From contig NZ_CP029480.1 in NCBI RefSeq assembly GCF_003258705.1, positions 3,410,001-3,474,000 of the forward strand: a DNA stretch of 64,000 nt, given 5' to 3'. Of the stretch, positions 1-9,991 are shown piece by piece. Each line of letters begins with the position of its first letter. The stretch's first letter is position 1. The notes beneath the pieces are model-generated. The model ran no database searches. It saw nothing but the letters and a program-made list of their open reading frames with translations, and was not told the origin of the DNA. The translations under genes and the position numbers were made by a program. Source of the DNA: Arcticibacterium luteifluviistationis. GTDB lineage: Bacteria; Bacteroidota; Bacteroidia; Cytophagales; Spirosomataceae.

Positions 1-1895
1 GCATTGGAACTATTTGGACAAGTTCCCGCTGTTGTATAAGTTACTGAATAAGTGCCTGGCGTACTTGCTGATACATCTATTTGACCTGTAGCACTATTGA
101 TACTTAAACCTACTGTGCTACTGAATGTTCCGCTTGCTACTCCTGTAATTGTAGGCGTTGGATCAGCGGCACTCACACAGTAAGATGCTGAACCGTATGA
201 GAATGAGGCATCGTCTAAAGCGTTTATTGTTACGCTAACATTTGAACTATTTGGGCAAGTACCTGCTGATGTATACGTAACTGAATAAGCACCTGGCGTG
301 CTTGCTGATACATCTATTTGACCTGTACTTGCATTAATGCTTAAACCTGCTGTACTGCTGAAAGTCCCGCCTGCTACGCCTGTAATCGTTGGCGTTGGGT
401 CTGATGCATCTACACAATAAGCTGATGCACTGTAATTAAAAGAGGCATCGTCTAAGGCAGTGATAGTTACACTTGCAGTCGAACTGTTTGAACAAGCACC
501 TGCTGTTGTATACGTAACTGAATAAGCTCCTGGCGTGCTTGCTGATACATCTATTTGACCTGTAGCACTATTGATACTTAATCCTGCTGTGCTACTGAAA
601 GTCCCGCCTAATACGCCTGTAATCGTTGGCGTTGGGTCAGATGTGCTCACGCAGTAAGATGCTGAACCGTATGAGAAAGAGGCATCGTCTAAAGCGTTTA
701 TTGTTACGCTAACATTTGAACTGTTTGAACAAGTACCTGCTGTGGTATAAGTTACTGAATAAGTGCCTGGCGTACTTGCTGAAACATCAATTGCTCCTGT
801 TGAAGTATTTATTGACAAGCCTGCTGTGCTTGAAAATACTCCTCCTGAGAGACCAGTAATCGTTGGCGTTGGGTCTAATCCATCTACACAATAAGCTGAT
901 GCACTGTAATTAAATGAGGCATCGTCTAAAGCGTTTATGGTTACACTAGCATTGGAACTATTTGGACAAGTTCCCGCTGTTGTATAAGTTACTGAATAAT
1001 TGCCTGGCGTACTAGCTGATACATCTATTTGACCTGTAGCACTATTGATACTTAAACCTACTGTGCTACTGAATGTTCCGCTTGCTACTCCTGTAATTGT
1101 AGGCGTTGGGTCAGCGGCACTCACACAGTAAGATGCTGAACCATATGAGAATGAGGCATCGCCTAAAGCGTTTATTGTTACGCTTACACTTGAACTATTT
1201 GGACAAGTTCCTGCTGTTGTATACGTAACTGAATATGCACCTGGCGTACTTGCTGAAACATCTATTTGACCTGTACTTGCATTAATGCTTAAACCTGCTG
1301 TACTACTGAATGTTCCGCCTGCTACGCCTGTAATCGTTGGCGTTGGGTCTGATGCATCTATACAATAAGCTGATGCACTGTAATTAAAAGATGAATTGTC
1401 TAAAGCAGTGATAGTTACACTTGCAGTCGAACTGTTTGAACATGTTCCTGCCGTGCTATATGTAACTGAATAAGCACCTGACGTGCTTGCTGATACATCT
1501 ATTTGACCTGTAGCACTATTAATACTTAAACCTACTGTGCTACTGAATGTTCCGCCTGCTACTCCTGTAATTGTTGGTGTTGGGTCAGAAGCATTCACAC
1601 AGTAAGATGCTGAACCGAATGAGAATGAGGCATCGTCTAAAGCGTTTATTGTTACGCTAACATTTGAACTGTTTGAACAAGTACCTGCTGTGGTATACGT
1701 AACTGAATAATTGCCTGGCGTACTAGCTGATACATCTATTTGACCTGTAGCACTATTAATACTTAAACCTACTGTGCTACTGAATGTTCCGCCTGCTACT
1801 CCTATAATTGTTGGCGTTGGGTCAGAAGCATTCACACAGTAAGATGCTGAACCGAATGAGAATGAGGCATCGTCTAAAGCGTTTATTGTTACGCT
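1..1895 (-). repeat. Eight tandem 237-bp (79-aa) Ig-like repeats
   Basis: The block encoding PTPTITG recurs at exactly 237-bp steps (GGCGTT anchors at 154, 391, 628, 865, 1102, 1339, 1576 and 1813). Each unit contains a Cys after FSYGSASY or FNYSASAY and a second Cys in AGTCPNSS, about 53 residues later, which could form one disulfide per Ig fold. From the second unit onward the units alternate between the FSYGSASYC type and the FNYSASAYC type. Units about 948 bp (four units) apart are nearly identical at the DNA level, for example around 1-160 and 950-1110, so whole blocks of four have been copied. The array continues past the left edge. Confidence 0.95.
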
Positions 1896-4800
1896 TATTC
1901 CGCCTGGAATTAAATCTGTTACCGCATAAGCAAAACTCTCTACGTCGCCATCATTTTTGATGATGATGTCATACGTTACATTTGGATTCGCTGGACTTGC
2001 TACTGCATCACTCGTTCTGTTCTTAACTAGTGATAAATCATAACGAACATCAACATCAACATCTTCATAGTCATTGTCATCTTCATCATTCGGAATGCTA
2101 TCCGCATTGATATCATTGTTATTAACAACATTATCATTTGGTACAACTCCTGTACCTAAATCATCATCGTCCCCAATATTTGAATCAGGCGTACTATCAT
2201 CATCTGTAGTCCCATAATCCACTGAACTATCGTTAGTTATCTCCGCCCAGTTTCTGAATTTACGTTTCGAAGGGTCAACAATTTTAATGGTAATTGGATA
2301 TGTAGCCGTTTGCCCTGGAGCTAAGTTTGGAAGGTTTGACCATGTCACTAACCTTCCACTTACATTAGTATTTCCTGGTGCCGAAACTAATTCAGTTCCT
2401 AAAGGAATTCTATCCTTAATTTCATAAAGACCACTTGGAATTTCACCTTGATTCTTTACGGTAATATTAAATGTAACCTCATCATTTGGATTGACAGTGG
2501 CAGCACCTTCTCTCGTTTTAACTAAAGCCAGATCATATTCACAAACACCTACTTCCACAACCACTGTGGCGGTTGTTACGCAACCATTAAGGTTGCTAAC
2601 GGTTAGTGTATATGTACCACTTGCATCTGGAGTTGCAGCAGTAATCGTTGGGTTTTGTAAATCAGAACTGAAACCATTAGGTCCAACCCAAGAATAACTA
2701 TTTGCATTTGTCCAAACTCCCGATTTCAATTCCAAATCAAAGGTTTGACAAATTGATTCAATTACCGGAATTGAACCTTTAGGTCTAGGATGTACTATAA
2801 TCTCTACTTCCGCTACCTCTTCACAAATTTCACTTGGTGGTTTGCATTCTTCCACAGCTGCAGAAACAGCTCCAATTCCAAAAGAATCACCATTACCATC
2901 AGGAGAACATACTGTTATTTCAGCAATTTCGGCAGACGCTGGTACATTACTTAAAGTTATAGAGACCAAGTCAGCTCCATTTGTTCCAGAGGTACTTGAT
3001 ACACTTTGAGTGACACCTCCTGCTGTGATAGTTACAGTTACTGGTCTTACATTATCAACTTCATGTAAAGGGATTTTAAAATCTATATCCCTTGCTGATG
3101 AACTTCCACCAATAGGAATATTAACAGTTACACAATCATCACCTCCAGAAACATACCCATGATACAAGTCAGTATCGCTAGACAAATATGATGATGCACC
3201 ACCAATTTGATCTCTTTCTACGTATGCAGCAACACTACTCATTTTACACGAACTACTACCGGCAGAAATATTAATTACACCATCTGCACTAATGCTAGAA
3301 AGAGTAGTTCTAAAAATCTTTTCACTATCAGGTTGACCATTAGTCCTAACCACAAACTGTCCAGTAACTACCTGACCTTCAATAGTCATAGTATTTGAAC
3401 ATGACCCATTTTCAACCCATACCTCTACAATAACATTGTTCAGATTTGATGGATTTGGAACACTTATAGTGTTAGACTGCCCGCCGTTTTCTAAACCTTT
3501 TACATAAGTATCTATTATCTTATTGGTACCACAGCCATTTAAAACAGCATCATCAGTAGTGTAGCTCTGAATAGAGTCATTTATTTTATAGACTTGTTTG
3601 TAAATGAAATTATCTACACCCGAGAATCCTGGAGTAGGTGTATAAACAAACTCACCATTATTCGAGAAATTCAGTGTTCCATTGGAAACATTAGAATTGA
3701 CACTATAGACTATATCAAAAGCATCACTAGGTAATACGTCATTGCTCGTAACATCTTCTGTAAGAACTTCATCCTCACAAATTTCAAACTCATCATCCGT
3801 TGGTGGAATACAATCCTCATTACAATTCTGAACATATATAATTCCAGAAGCGGAAGCTGTACAACCATTTTCAGTACACGTTGCAGTGTACTCCTTAGTT
3901 ACATCCGTGTTATTTATGGTTAACGTTTTTCCTGTGGCTCCAGTATTCCAAGATACATTCCCATTACAAGCTGACGCTGTTAAACTACCCGCTTCACCAG
4001 CACATGTAGTTGTATTACTTACTGTAATTTTAGGTTGATCTTTGAAAGTAACCTGAGTGGTTGCGGTTGCCGTACAGCTATTAGTTGAAGTTACACTAAC
4101 TGTATAAACTCCTGGCTCTGCAGTAGTTACAGAAGAACCTGTAGCCGTAAAACCGTTAGGTCCGGTCCAATTATATGTTAAATTAGACGTTCCTGAATTT
4201 GCAGACAAAGTAACGTCACCACCAATACAAATATTTCCATTATTTGAAGCCGTTGCAGTTATAAGATCTGACTTATTACATGCAATTATTTCAATATTAT
4301 CTAAATCCCAAGCAGAAATACTAGCTCCATTTCCTACTGGAGAATATGCTGTCATTTTAAATTCGTATTCTGTTTCATCAGAAAATTCAAAATCAGGATC
4401 ACTACTTAAATCAATCTCTTCTGTAGTCCAATTTGTTGGACTAGTTGAACGATTTAAAGATTCATAAACTAAACTACCGTCTTTATATATCCTTAAAGAA
4501 TACTTAGTTGGGTAATTATTACTAGCAGAACCACCACTTGAAGAAGGTTCTGGAGCATAATTTAATATTGATGCCGCTCTTTGATTAAATCTTAATTTCG
4601 TAAGACTACCAGTCTGAGACGGATTAAAAGTAGCTTTAAACCTTATTGCCTTATCCCAGTCTGCCGAAGAACTTTTATTTGCAGAAACACACATAGCTCT
4701 ATCACTATTAGCATTACCTGTAAAACCAACTACACAGCTATGAGGATTGTCATTTGGATTATTTCTATATATGTTAGTTGCCGAAACCGATGTAAAGTTA

Positions 4801-7800
4801 CCTGAATTTGGATACTCGGGTAAGAATTCACTGTAAGAGTAGGCCTCGGTTAATGCTAAACATTGATCAAGATTCCATTTAACAACTGTTTTTGGCTGAC
4901 AAGTCAAACAAACATCATTATTACAGTTCGGATCTACTGTTACGGTTACTGATTGTTGGGCACTACAAGAACCTAAAGAACAACTAACTAAATAACTAGT
5001 TGTAATCTGAGGACTTACGACAATCTCCGCAGTGGTAGCTCCTGTGCTCCATAGTAAATCACCAGAGCAATTTGAAGCAGTTAAGGTTACTGACTCGCCT
5101 TTACAAATATTACCACTACTAACATTAATAACAGGCTTGGCAACAGAATTTCCACAGCATCCATTTAATTTCACTTCGTCAATCTCCCAAACCGTGCAAC
5201 CTCCAACTGGATTAAAACCTATAAGTTCAAATTCATATGTAGTAGCAGCGTCAGAAATAAAATCTTCGCTTTCTGAAAAAGTTACCGTTTTAGTTTTCCA
5301 AGATTTTGTCAAACCAGTTATTGTTTCCTCATATACTTTTGTTCCATTTTTGAAAACATAAAGTACAAGCGACTGAGAACCACCATCATTACATTGGTAA
5401 CCGCTTCTTTTATAAGAAAACTGCAAATCAGATAATTTATATGACTTACCACTTGATGGAGTAATTGTAGTAGCAAACCTAACAGCTCTGTCATTACCAG
5501 AATTAGGTTTGGTATTAGAATCTATACCATTAATACACATCGCATCACCAGAAATTCCAGAAGCACAAGAATGTTTATTAACATCAGGGTTAACTCTATA
5601 TATAGTACTGGCTTCCACTTCACCACAACCACCTGTCTTGACATTTGGTGTAAACTCGCCATACCAGTTTCCACCAGTACCAGTATTACAATTATCTAAA
5701 TCCCATGACACTAATGAAACTGGTGTACAATCCGGCACACAAACTGGAGTTCCTTCACAATTTGGATCAACAACAATGTTAACAGTTGCCGTAGCACTAC
5801 AAACTTGACCACCAGACACAAATGATGCTGTTACTGTATATACACCAGCATTATCCTGTAAAACATTATTGATTGAGAAGGACTGTGTAGTGCTAACTTG
5901 CACATTATTAGGTGATTTCCAAGAATAAGAAAGATTACAATCTTCTGGCACCTCCCCCTTAAATTGGGCGTTAAACGTAACAGAACCATCTAAACAAACA
6001 GATTGTGAACTTGTTGAAGCTTCTAACTCAAAAGGAACAATTCCCCCAAGGTTAAAATTGAAATCTCCGTGGGATGTTACTTTTGACCACCCATTAGTAC
6101 CAGAACTAGTAAAGTTCATATCAAACCAACCACTAGCTCCGAAATCATTGGTATTAATATTTGCTCCAGTACCTAACTGGAAAGCTGGCAATGAATTACT
6201 ATCAATATCTGAAATGGTAATTTCCATACCTTGATAAATACCACTAGCTCCGCCTTTTATAGTTCCAACTGCATCTTTATAATAGTATAAATCATTCCCA
6301 TAAGTACTACATGAAGTAGTTTTAGGACTATTTGATGGTGTAGTTGCTGTTCTATTTGAAAGGTTATAGACTACATCAATGTAATCATTGCTACTTCCTC
6401 CATCAGCCAATGCTCTACCATAAAGTTTGGCAGTACCATTACAATATTCTTCAAATTTCAAATCCGAACTTTTAAAATGCTGATAGTTCGGTTTTCCATT
6501 GGAAGATTTCATGTTTAACCATACCGAGTAATATGTAGAAGATGATGGCTCACATGCCCCATTCTTTTTATTATCCGTAATTACTCTAGTTCCTGAAAAA
6601 CATACAGGATCCTCAGTACCAATATTTTTTACCGTAACAATGTGTTTAGCAAAAGTACCACAAGCATCAAGTGGCTTAAAGCATGCATAATAGTAATAAG
6701 TACCATCTGATGATGGTGCATTAACTTGTATTGTTACCGCCCCGTTTGTTACATACCCACCACCAACTACGGTCTTAGTTGTAAGCTGATCTAAAGAACT
6801 TACATTTTGTGTAGATCTTACCCATTCAATGTATGTACTGGTTGTGGCATTTGAATTTACTGTTAAATCAAAAACCTGTCCCTTGTTTACTTGAGCTGTT
6901 TGTGGGTCAGGACTACTAATGGTAGCACAACATACTTTTCCTGTAGTAAATGTAACATCTGTAAAACAAGCATCATAGCCACTCCAAAGTCTAACTGTAT
7001 ATGTAGTTCCTTGTTTTAAACTATTAAAAGTGATTGATGTTTGACCACTACTGAGAATTTTGTTTGAACCTGCTCCATAAATCGGTGTGGTTCCATAAGA
7101 GCTCCCTTCCTTAATATCAGCCTTTACTGCTTTAGAAGAACTGTATACCAAATTACCTATTTTCGCTGTTGCATTTTCATTAGTAACAGAACCACTACAT
7201 GTCGCAGAAGTTAAAGTTATATTAGATTGATTAACTACAGGCGAAGAGCAAACACATTTGAAATTACCACCAACAAAAGCAATAGATTTTCCTCCAACAC
7301 CAGAAACATACTGCAAATAAGTACTAAAAGTATTATTACTCGTTTTAAACTTAGTTACACAGTCTCCATCGAAAGTGGTAATATATAAATTACCGTCTGG
7401 TCCGAAAGCTATATCATACGGATCTACCTTTCCTGCACCATTTCCAGCATTCACGCTTGGAGTAGGGAATTCAAAAGAGCTTATTAAAGAACCTGTGCTA
7501 CTATAATGGAAGAGTTTATCCTTAATAGAGCCACTACCATTAACAGCCACCACCCAAAAACTACCGTCTGAAGCAAATGTCACACCTCTATAATTAAAGC
7601 CAGTAGGTGCCGTTGCGATCAACGTTTTAGAAGCCATATTAGGGTTTATCGCTTCAATAGTGCTCTTTCCAGAATTAGCTCTCCAGTTAGTAGAAACATA
7701 AATATTTCCGTTAGTTGGATGAACTGCTACTCCCCAAAAGTTATTACCATCGGGATTGGATAAACTACCCTTTGCGAAACTTCCTACAATAGTCCTTGAG

Positions 7801-8366
7801 CTAGTACTAATTTTATACAGATACTTGTAAGTGGCTACATATAAAAATGCATTATCTAGGGATAAGGCAACATCCAAAATATCCTCACCAGCAGGCAATT
7901 TAATTGGATTCAAAAAAGAAGCAGTGTTATAATCGTAAATTCTTACTTCTCCTTGGGCACAACATGTTGCGATGTAGGCTATATTCTGAGAATGATCTAT
8001 AGCCATACCTTCTCCACCTCCTACACCTGGTAGACTGCAGTTAGAAATACCACCACCGGTGGTAAATTGATATACATCTGTTCTACTTGTATTTCCTTGG
8101 CCGTCCCAAAGTAACTCTCCAAGAAGCAGATAATATTTATCTTCCCCTATTGGAGCATTTTGAGCGAAACTCTGAAAACCAAAGGAACTTAGCATTAATG
8201 CCAAGACCATAAGGTAAGAGTTAAAACCCTTGGAGATAAAGCCTGCCGCCCTCCCTAAAGGACTGAGATTAATGACATTACTGCCACTTCTTTTTATTCC
8301 AAGGGAATCTAGAAGAATAGCCTTATCCTGACTATTTTCAACCAATGGTGTAAAGATTTTCATCAT
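1..8366 (-). CDS. Giant secreted multidomain Ig-repeat protein (C-terminus beyond window)
   Basis: The frame is open from the ATG at 8366 to the window edge: 2,788 codons and no stop. The N-terminus is unusually long: a hydrophobic segment at residues 51-64 leads to a probable cleavage after Ala68 (SFA/QN). Then follow an NHL/beta-propeller-like region (about 75-365); Cys-containing Ig/fibronectin-like domains (370-770); a PKD/Ig domain (780-865); two paralogous modules of about 200 residues opening with SWDLDNC and KWNLDQC (873-1072, 1155-1358), each followed by an Ig domain; a Big_9/cadherin-like domain (1525-1600); further Ig domains; a DUF11 domain (1940-2060); an Asp-rich linker; half a second DUF11 domain (2110-2157); and a 79-residue repeat array from 2158. 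This architecture is typical of Bacteroidota cell-surface proteins secreted by T9SS, but the C-terminal sorting domain is outside the window. Adhesion or matrix binding is inferred. It lies 56 bp downstream of the haloperoxidase-like gene and may be co-transcribed. Confidence 0.9.
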   Translation of the reverse strand, partial: MMKIFTPLVENSQDKAILLDSLGIKRSGSNVINLSPLGRAAGFISKGFNSYLMVLALMLSSFGFQSFAQNAPIGEDKYYLLLGELLWDGQGNTSRTDVYQFTTGGGISNCSLPGVGGGEGMAIDHSQNIAYIATCCAQGEVRIYDYNTASFLNPIKLPAGEDILDVALSLDNAFLYVATYKYLYKISTSSRTIVGSFAKGSLSNPDGNNFWGVAVHPTNGNIYVSTNWRANSGKSTIEAINPNMASKTLIATAPTGFNYRGVTFASDGSFWVVAVNGSGSIKDKLFHYSSTGSLISSFEFPTPSVNAGNGAGKVDPYDIAFGPDGNLYITTFDGDCVTKFKTSNNTFSTYLQYVSGVGGKSIAFVGGNFKCVCSSPVVNQSNITLTSATCSGSVTNENATAKIGNLVYSSSKAVKADIKEGSSYGTTPIYGAGSNKILSSGQTSITFNSLKQGTTYTVRLWSGYDACFTDVTFTTGKVCCATISSPDPQTAQVNKGQVFDLTVNSNATTSTYIEWVRSTQNVSSLDQLTTKTVVGGGYVTNGAVTIQVNAPSSDGTYYYYACFKPLDACGTFAKHIVTVKNIGTEDPVCFSGTRVITDNKKNGACEPSSSTYYSVWLNMKSSNGKPNYQHFKSSDLKFEEYCNGTAKLYGRALADGGSSNDYIDVVYNLSNRTATTPSNSPKTTSCSTYGNDLYYYKDAVGTIKGGASGIYQGMEITISDIDSNSLPAFQLGTGANINTNDFGASGWFDMNFTSSGTNGWSKVTSHGDFNFNLGGIVPFELEASTSSQSVCLDGSVTFNAQFKGEVPEDCNLSYSWKSPNNVQVSTTQSFSINNVLQDNAGVYTVTASFVSGGQVCSATATVNIVVDPNCEGTPVCVPDCTPVSLVSWDLDNCNTGTGGNWYGEFTPNVKTGGCGEVEASTIYRVNPDVNKHSCASGISGDAMCINGIDSNTKPNSGNDRAVRFATTITPSSGKSYKLSDLQFSYKRSGYQCNDGGSQSLVLYVFKNGTKVYEETITGLTKSWKTKTVTFSESEDFISDAATTYEFELIGFNPVGGCTVWEIDEVKLNGCCGNSVAKPVINVSSGNICKGESVTLTASNCSGDLLWSTGATTAEIVVSPQITTSYLVSCSLGSCSAQQSVTVTVDPNCNNDVCLTCQPKTVVKWNLDQCLALTEAYSYSEFLPEYPNSGNFTSVSATNIYRNNPNDNPHSCVVGFTGNANSDRAMCVSANKSSSADWDKAIRFKATFNPSQTGSLTKLRFNQRAASILNYAPEPSSSGGSASNNYPTKYSLRIYKDGSLVYESLNRSTSPTNWTTEEIDLSSDPDFEFSDETEYEFKMTAYSPVGNGASISAWDLDNIEIIACNKSDLITATASNNGNICIGGDVTLSANSGTSNLTYNWTGPNGFTATGSSVTTAEPGVYTVSVTSTNSCTATATTQVTFKDQPKITVSNTTTCAGEAGSLTASACNGNVSWNTGATGKTLTINNTDVTKEYTATCTENGCTASASGIIYVQNCNEDCIPPTDDEFEICEDEVLTEDVTSNDVLPSDAFDIVYSVNSNVSNGTLNFSNNGEFVYTPTPGFSGVDNFIYKQVYKINDSIQSYTTDDAVLNGCGTNKIIDTYVKGLENGGQSNTISVPNPSNLNNVIVEVWVENGSCSNTMTIEGQVVTGQFVVRTNGQPDSEKIFRTTLSSISADGVINISAGSSSCKMSSVAAYVERDQIGGASSYLSSDTDLYHGYVSGGDDCVTVNIPIGGSSSARDIDFKIPLHEVDNVRPVTVTITAGGVTQSVSSTSGTNGADLVSITLSNVPASAEIAEITVCSPDGNGDSFGIGAVSAAVEECKPPSEICEEVAEVEIIVHPRPKGSIPVIESICQTFDLELKSGVWTNANSYSWVGPNGFSSDLQNPTITAATPDASGTYTLTVSNLNGCVTTATVVVEVGVCEYDLALVKTREGAATVNPNDEVTFNITVKNQGEIPSGLYEIKDRIPLGTELVSAPGNTNVSGRLVTWSNLPNLAPGQTATYPITIKIVDPSKRKFRNWAEITNDSSVDYGTTDDDSTPDSNIGDDDDLGTGVVPNDNVVNNNDINADSIPNDEDDNDYEDVDVDVRYDLSLVKNRTSDAVASPANPNVTYDIIIKNDGDVESFAYAVTDLIPGGISVTINALDDASFSFGSASYCVNASDPTPTIIGVAGGTFSSTVGLSINSATGQIDVSASTPGNYSVTYTTAGTCSNSSNVSVTINALDDASFSFGSASYCVNASDPTPTITGVAGGTFSSTVGLSINSATGQIDVSASTSGAYSVTYSTAGTCSNSSTASVTITALDNSSFNYSASAYCIDASDPTPTITGVAGGTFSSTAGLSINASTGQIDVSASTPGAYSVTYTTAGTCPNSSSVSVTINALGDASFSYGSASYCVSAADPTPTITGVASGTFSSTVGLSINSATGQIDVSASTPGNYSVTYTTAGTCPNSSNASVTINALDDASFNYSASAYCVDGLDPTPTITGLSGGVFSSTAGLSINTSTGAIDVSASTPGTYSVTYTTAGTCSNSSNVSVTINALDDASFSYGSASYCVSTSDPTPTITGVLGGTFSSTAGLSINSATGQIDVSASTPGAYSVTYTTAGACSNSSTASVTITALDDASFNYSASAYCVDASDPTPTITGVAGGTFSSTAGLSINASTGQIDVSASTPGAYSVTYTSAGTCPNSSNVSVTINALDDASFSYGSASYCVSAADPTPTITGVASGTFSSTVGLSINSATGQIDVSASTPGTYSVTYTTAGTCPNSSN

Positions 8367-8422
8367 CTTGTAGTTATTATTTTTCACTCAACAATTCTGT
8401 ATGTACTTCTCTTCTTCCCTGT

Positions 8423-9859
8423 TTAGAGAAAAAGATTATTAATATTTTTTCCTATTTCTTTTCCTTCTATCAAACCGACTTCATTATCCTGTGGAGTATG
8501 AATTCCACCAAACAATCTTGAATTTGCTGATTCTTCAGCAGCCTCATTAAAGGATTTGAAATGTCTTGCCTTATATTCAACAAGTCTTTCTGTATCATCA
8601 GGTCTCCCGACATGCGACATATCTGTAAATTCGAAGTCCTCTCCATATAAACTTGTCAAAACTGTGGCAGCCGATGAGGCTTGAACTGCATGACCTGAAT
8701 AAAACGCTGGAAAAGGCGGCTCGGGCCAATAAAGCTCCCAAAGCGTACTAATATTATGATAAATAAAAGCAAATGGTCTTCCTGCATTATAATGATACTT
8801 TGTCCTAAAGCAGTTAACAAAAGCATCTGCCACAGACATTCCAACAGCCGCATAGGTTTGGGCTGCCTTAAAAATATCCGCATTGGTTTCTTTAACGGCT
8901 ATCGACGCAAAATAATAAGAGTGCCCAGGAGGAGAGAAAGTCTCAGCAGGATCATCACCCCACCAATTCGCAATTTCTTTTTCTTCTTGAGTCAAATTAA
9001 GTCTTGTATCATAAACTGCCTTCATCTGATTATAATAATCGGAACCTACTTTATAATCATAAGGTATCATTTCAGGAATTGGCATTAGCTGATTTGCCAA
9101 AGCGAAGGTCCTATTGTTTCCCCAATTATGATGAAGAGGCAATGGTATAGGTGATTGCCCTTTCGCTGGTGGGTTCCAAAGTCCTGGCCCATCTGCCCAA
9201 GCAAAAGTGCTATCATATCCTTTCATATAACTCCCATGACCACCATCAGTTTTTGACCACTCAAAAATCGCATCAGCAATTTCCCTTCCGAAAGACTCGG
9301 AAATAGCTACTTCCTTTTCACTGAGAACAGGGACAAACTCATCTCTAATTTTCGATTCCAGTGAATCTATTCTAACTATATTGTTTGTAAATGCGAAGCC
9401 ATAAAGATGCTTCACTATTCGAGCCTGTCCAGCATTAAGAGCTAAAGTCCAATTTATTTTAGATTTCTTTTTAGGCTTAGGAAGTTCTCCCAAACCATTT
9501 AATTGACCCGCAATTGAAGAATAAGAGTTGCTACCAGGAGCCACTGACTCATACATGGTTAAACCCACATAACCTACAAATCTTGAGCCGTAGGTAGGGC
9601 TACCATTAGGTGTTTCCCTCAATAAGGTGAGACAAAAGTTAGCCCAAGCTAAACTAGCCTTATTACTTAATTCGTCAGACTCACTTCTATTAATAGCATT
9701 ATCATTGACAGATTCATCTACATACTCAGAAACCATTGAACAAGAAGCGTCCAATGGTGACATCATTGCCGTAAGGGCAACAAGCAAAGTCAAGTACAAG
9801 GGGGCTTCCCTTTTTTTAAGTAAGATTCTTTTCAAATGAACAGTTTTAAAATTCAGCAA
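8423..9859 (-). CDS. Vanadium-dependent haloperoxidase / PAP2-like exported protein
   Basis: The C-terminal half carries the three vanadate/phosphate-binding motifs of the vanadium haloperoxidase-PAP2 superfamily. They are Lys354 with Arg361-Pro (KYHYNAGRP), SGH at 388-390 (His390 would be the acid-base residue), and Arg448 with His454 (SRLFGGIH). Known members oxidise halides with peroxide or hydrolyse phosphate esters; the sequence alone does not decide between these. A hydrophobic segment at about 20-34 suggests export. No ATG precedes the signal region: the 478-residue frame starts with TTG at 9859, and another TTG at 9835 gives a more ordinary signal peptide (MKRILLKK). It stands immediately upstream of the giant repeat protein on the same strand, so the two products may act together at the surface (inference). 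Family call is firm, substrate unknown. Confidence 0.88.
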   Translation of the reverse strand: MLNFKTVHLKRILLKKREAPLYLTLLVALTAMMSPLDASCSMVSEYVDESVNDNAINRSESDELSNKASLAWANFCLTLLRETPNGSPTYGSRFVGYVGLTMYESVAPGSNSYSSIAGQLNGLGELPKPKKKSKINWTLALNAGQARIVKHLYGFAFTNNIVRIDSLESKIRDEFVPVLSEKEVAISESFGREIADAIFEWSKTDGGHGSYMKGYDSTFAWADGPGLWNPPAKGQSPIPLPLHHNWGNNRTFALANQLMPIPEMIPYDYKVGSDYYNQMKAVYDTRLNLTQEEKEIANWWGDDPAETFSPPGHSYYFASIAVKETNADIFKAAQTYAAVGMSVADAFVNCFRTKYHYNAGRPFAFIYHNISTLWELYWPEPPFPAFYSGHAVQASSAATVLTSLYGEDFEFTDMSHVGRPDDTERLVEYKARHFKSFNEAAEESANSRLFGGIHTPQDNEVGLIEGKEIGKNINNLFL

Positions 9860-9991
9860 GCAACCTCAAATTCTTTTCAGAATTATCAGATTTTATTTAA
9901 AATAAAAAAAGTAACACCAAGGTTTCTCTACATATATACGCATATTAGAAGGACAAATTCGCCCTTAAAAACTATGCCAAAATGTAGGATT

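Noticed and set aside
1-1895. CRISPR array or non-coding satellite
   Set aside because: The period is 237 bp, a multiple of three, the frame stays open throughout, and variation is largely consistent with an Ig-like protein repeat; there are no short repeats with unique spacers.
2491-5808. Several plus-strand open frames opposite the giant gene (for example 2491-2697, 5032-5361, 5509-5808)
   Set aside because: They are antisense shadows of the minus-strand giant gene, whose frame is uninterrupted and has clear domain content; they have no start context or family resemblance.
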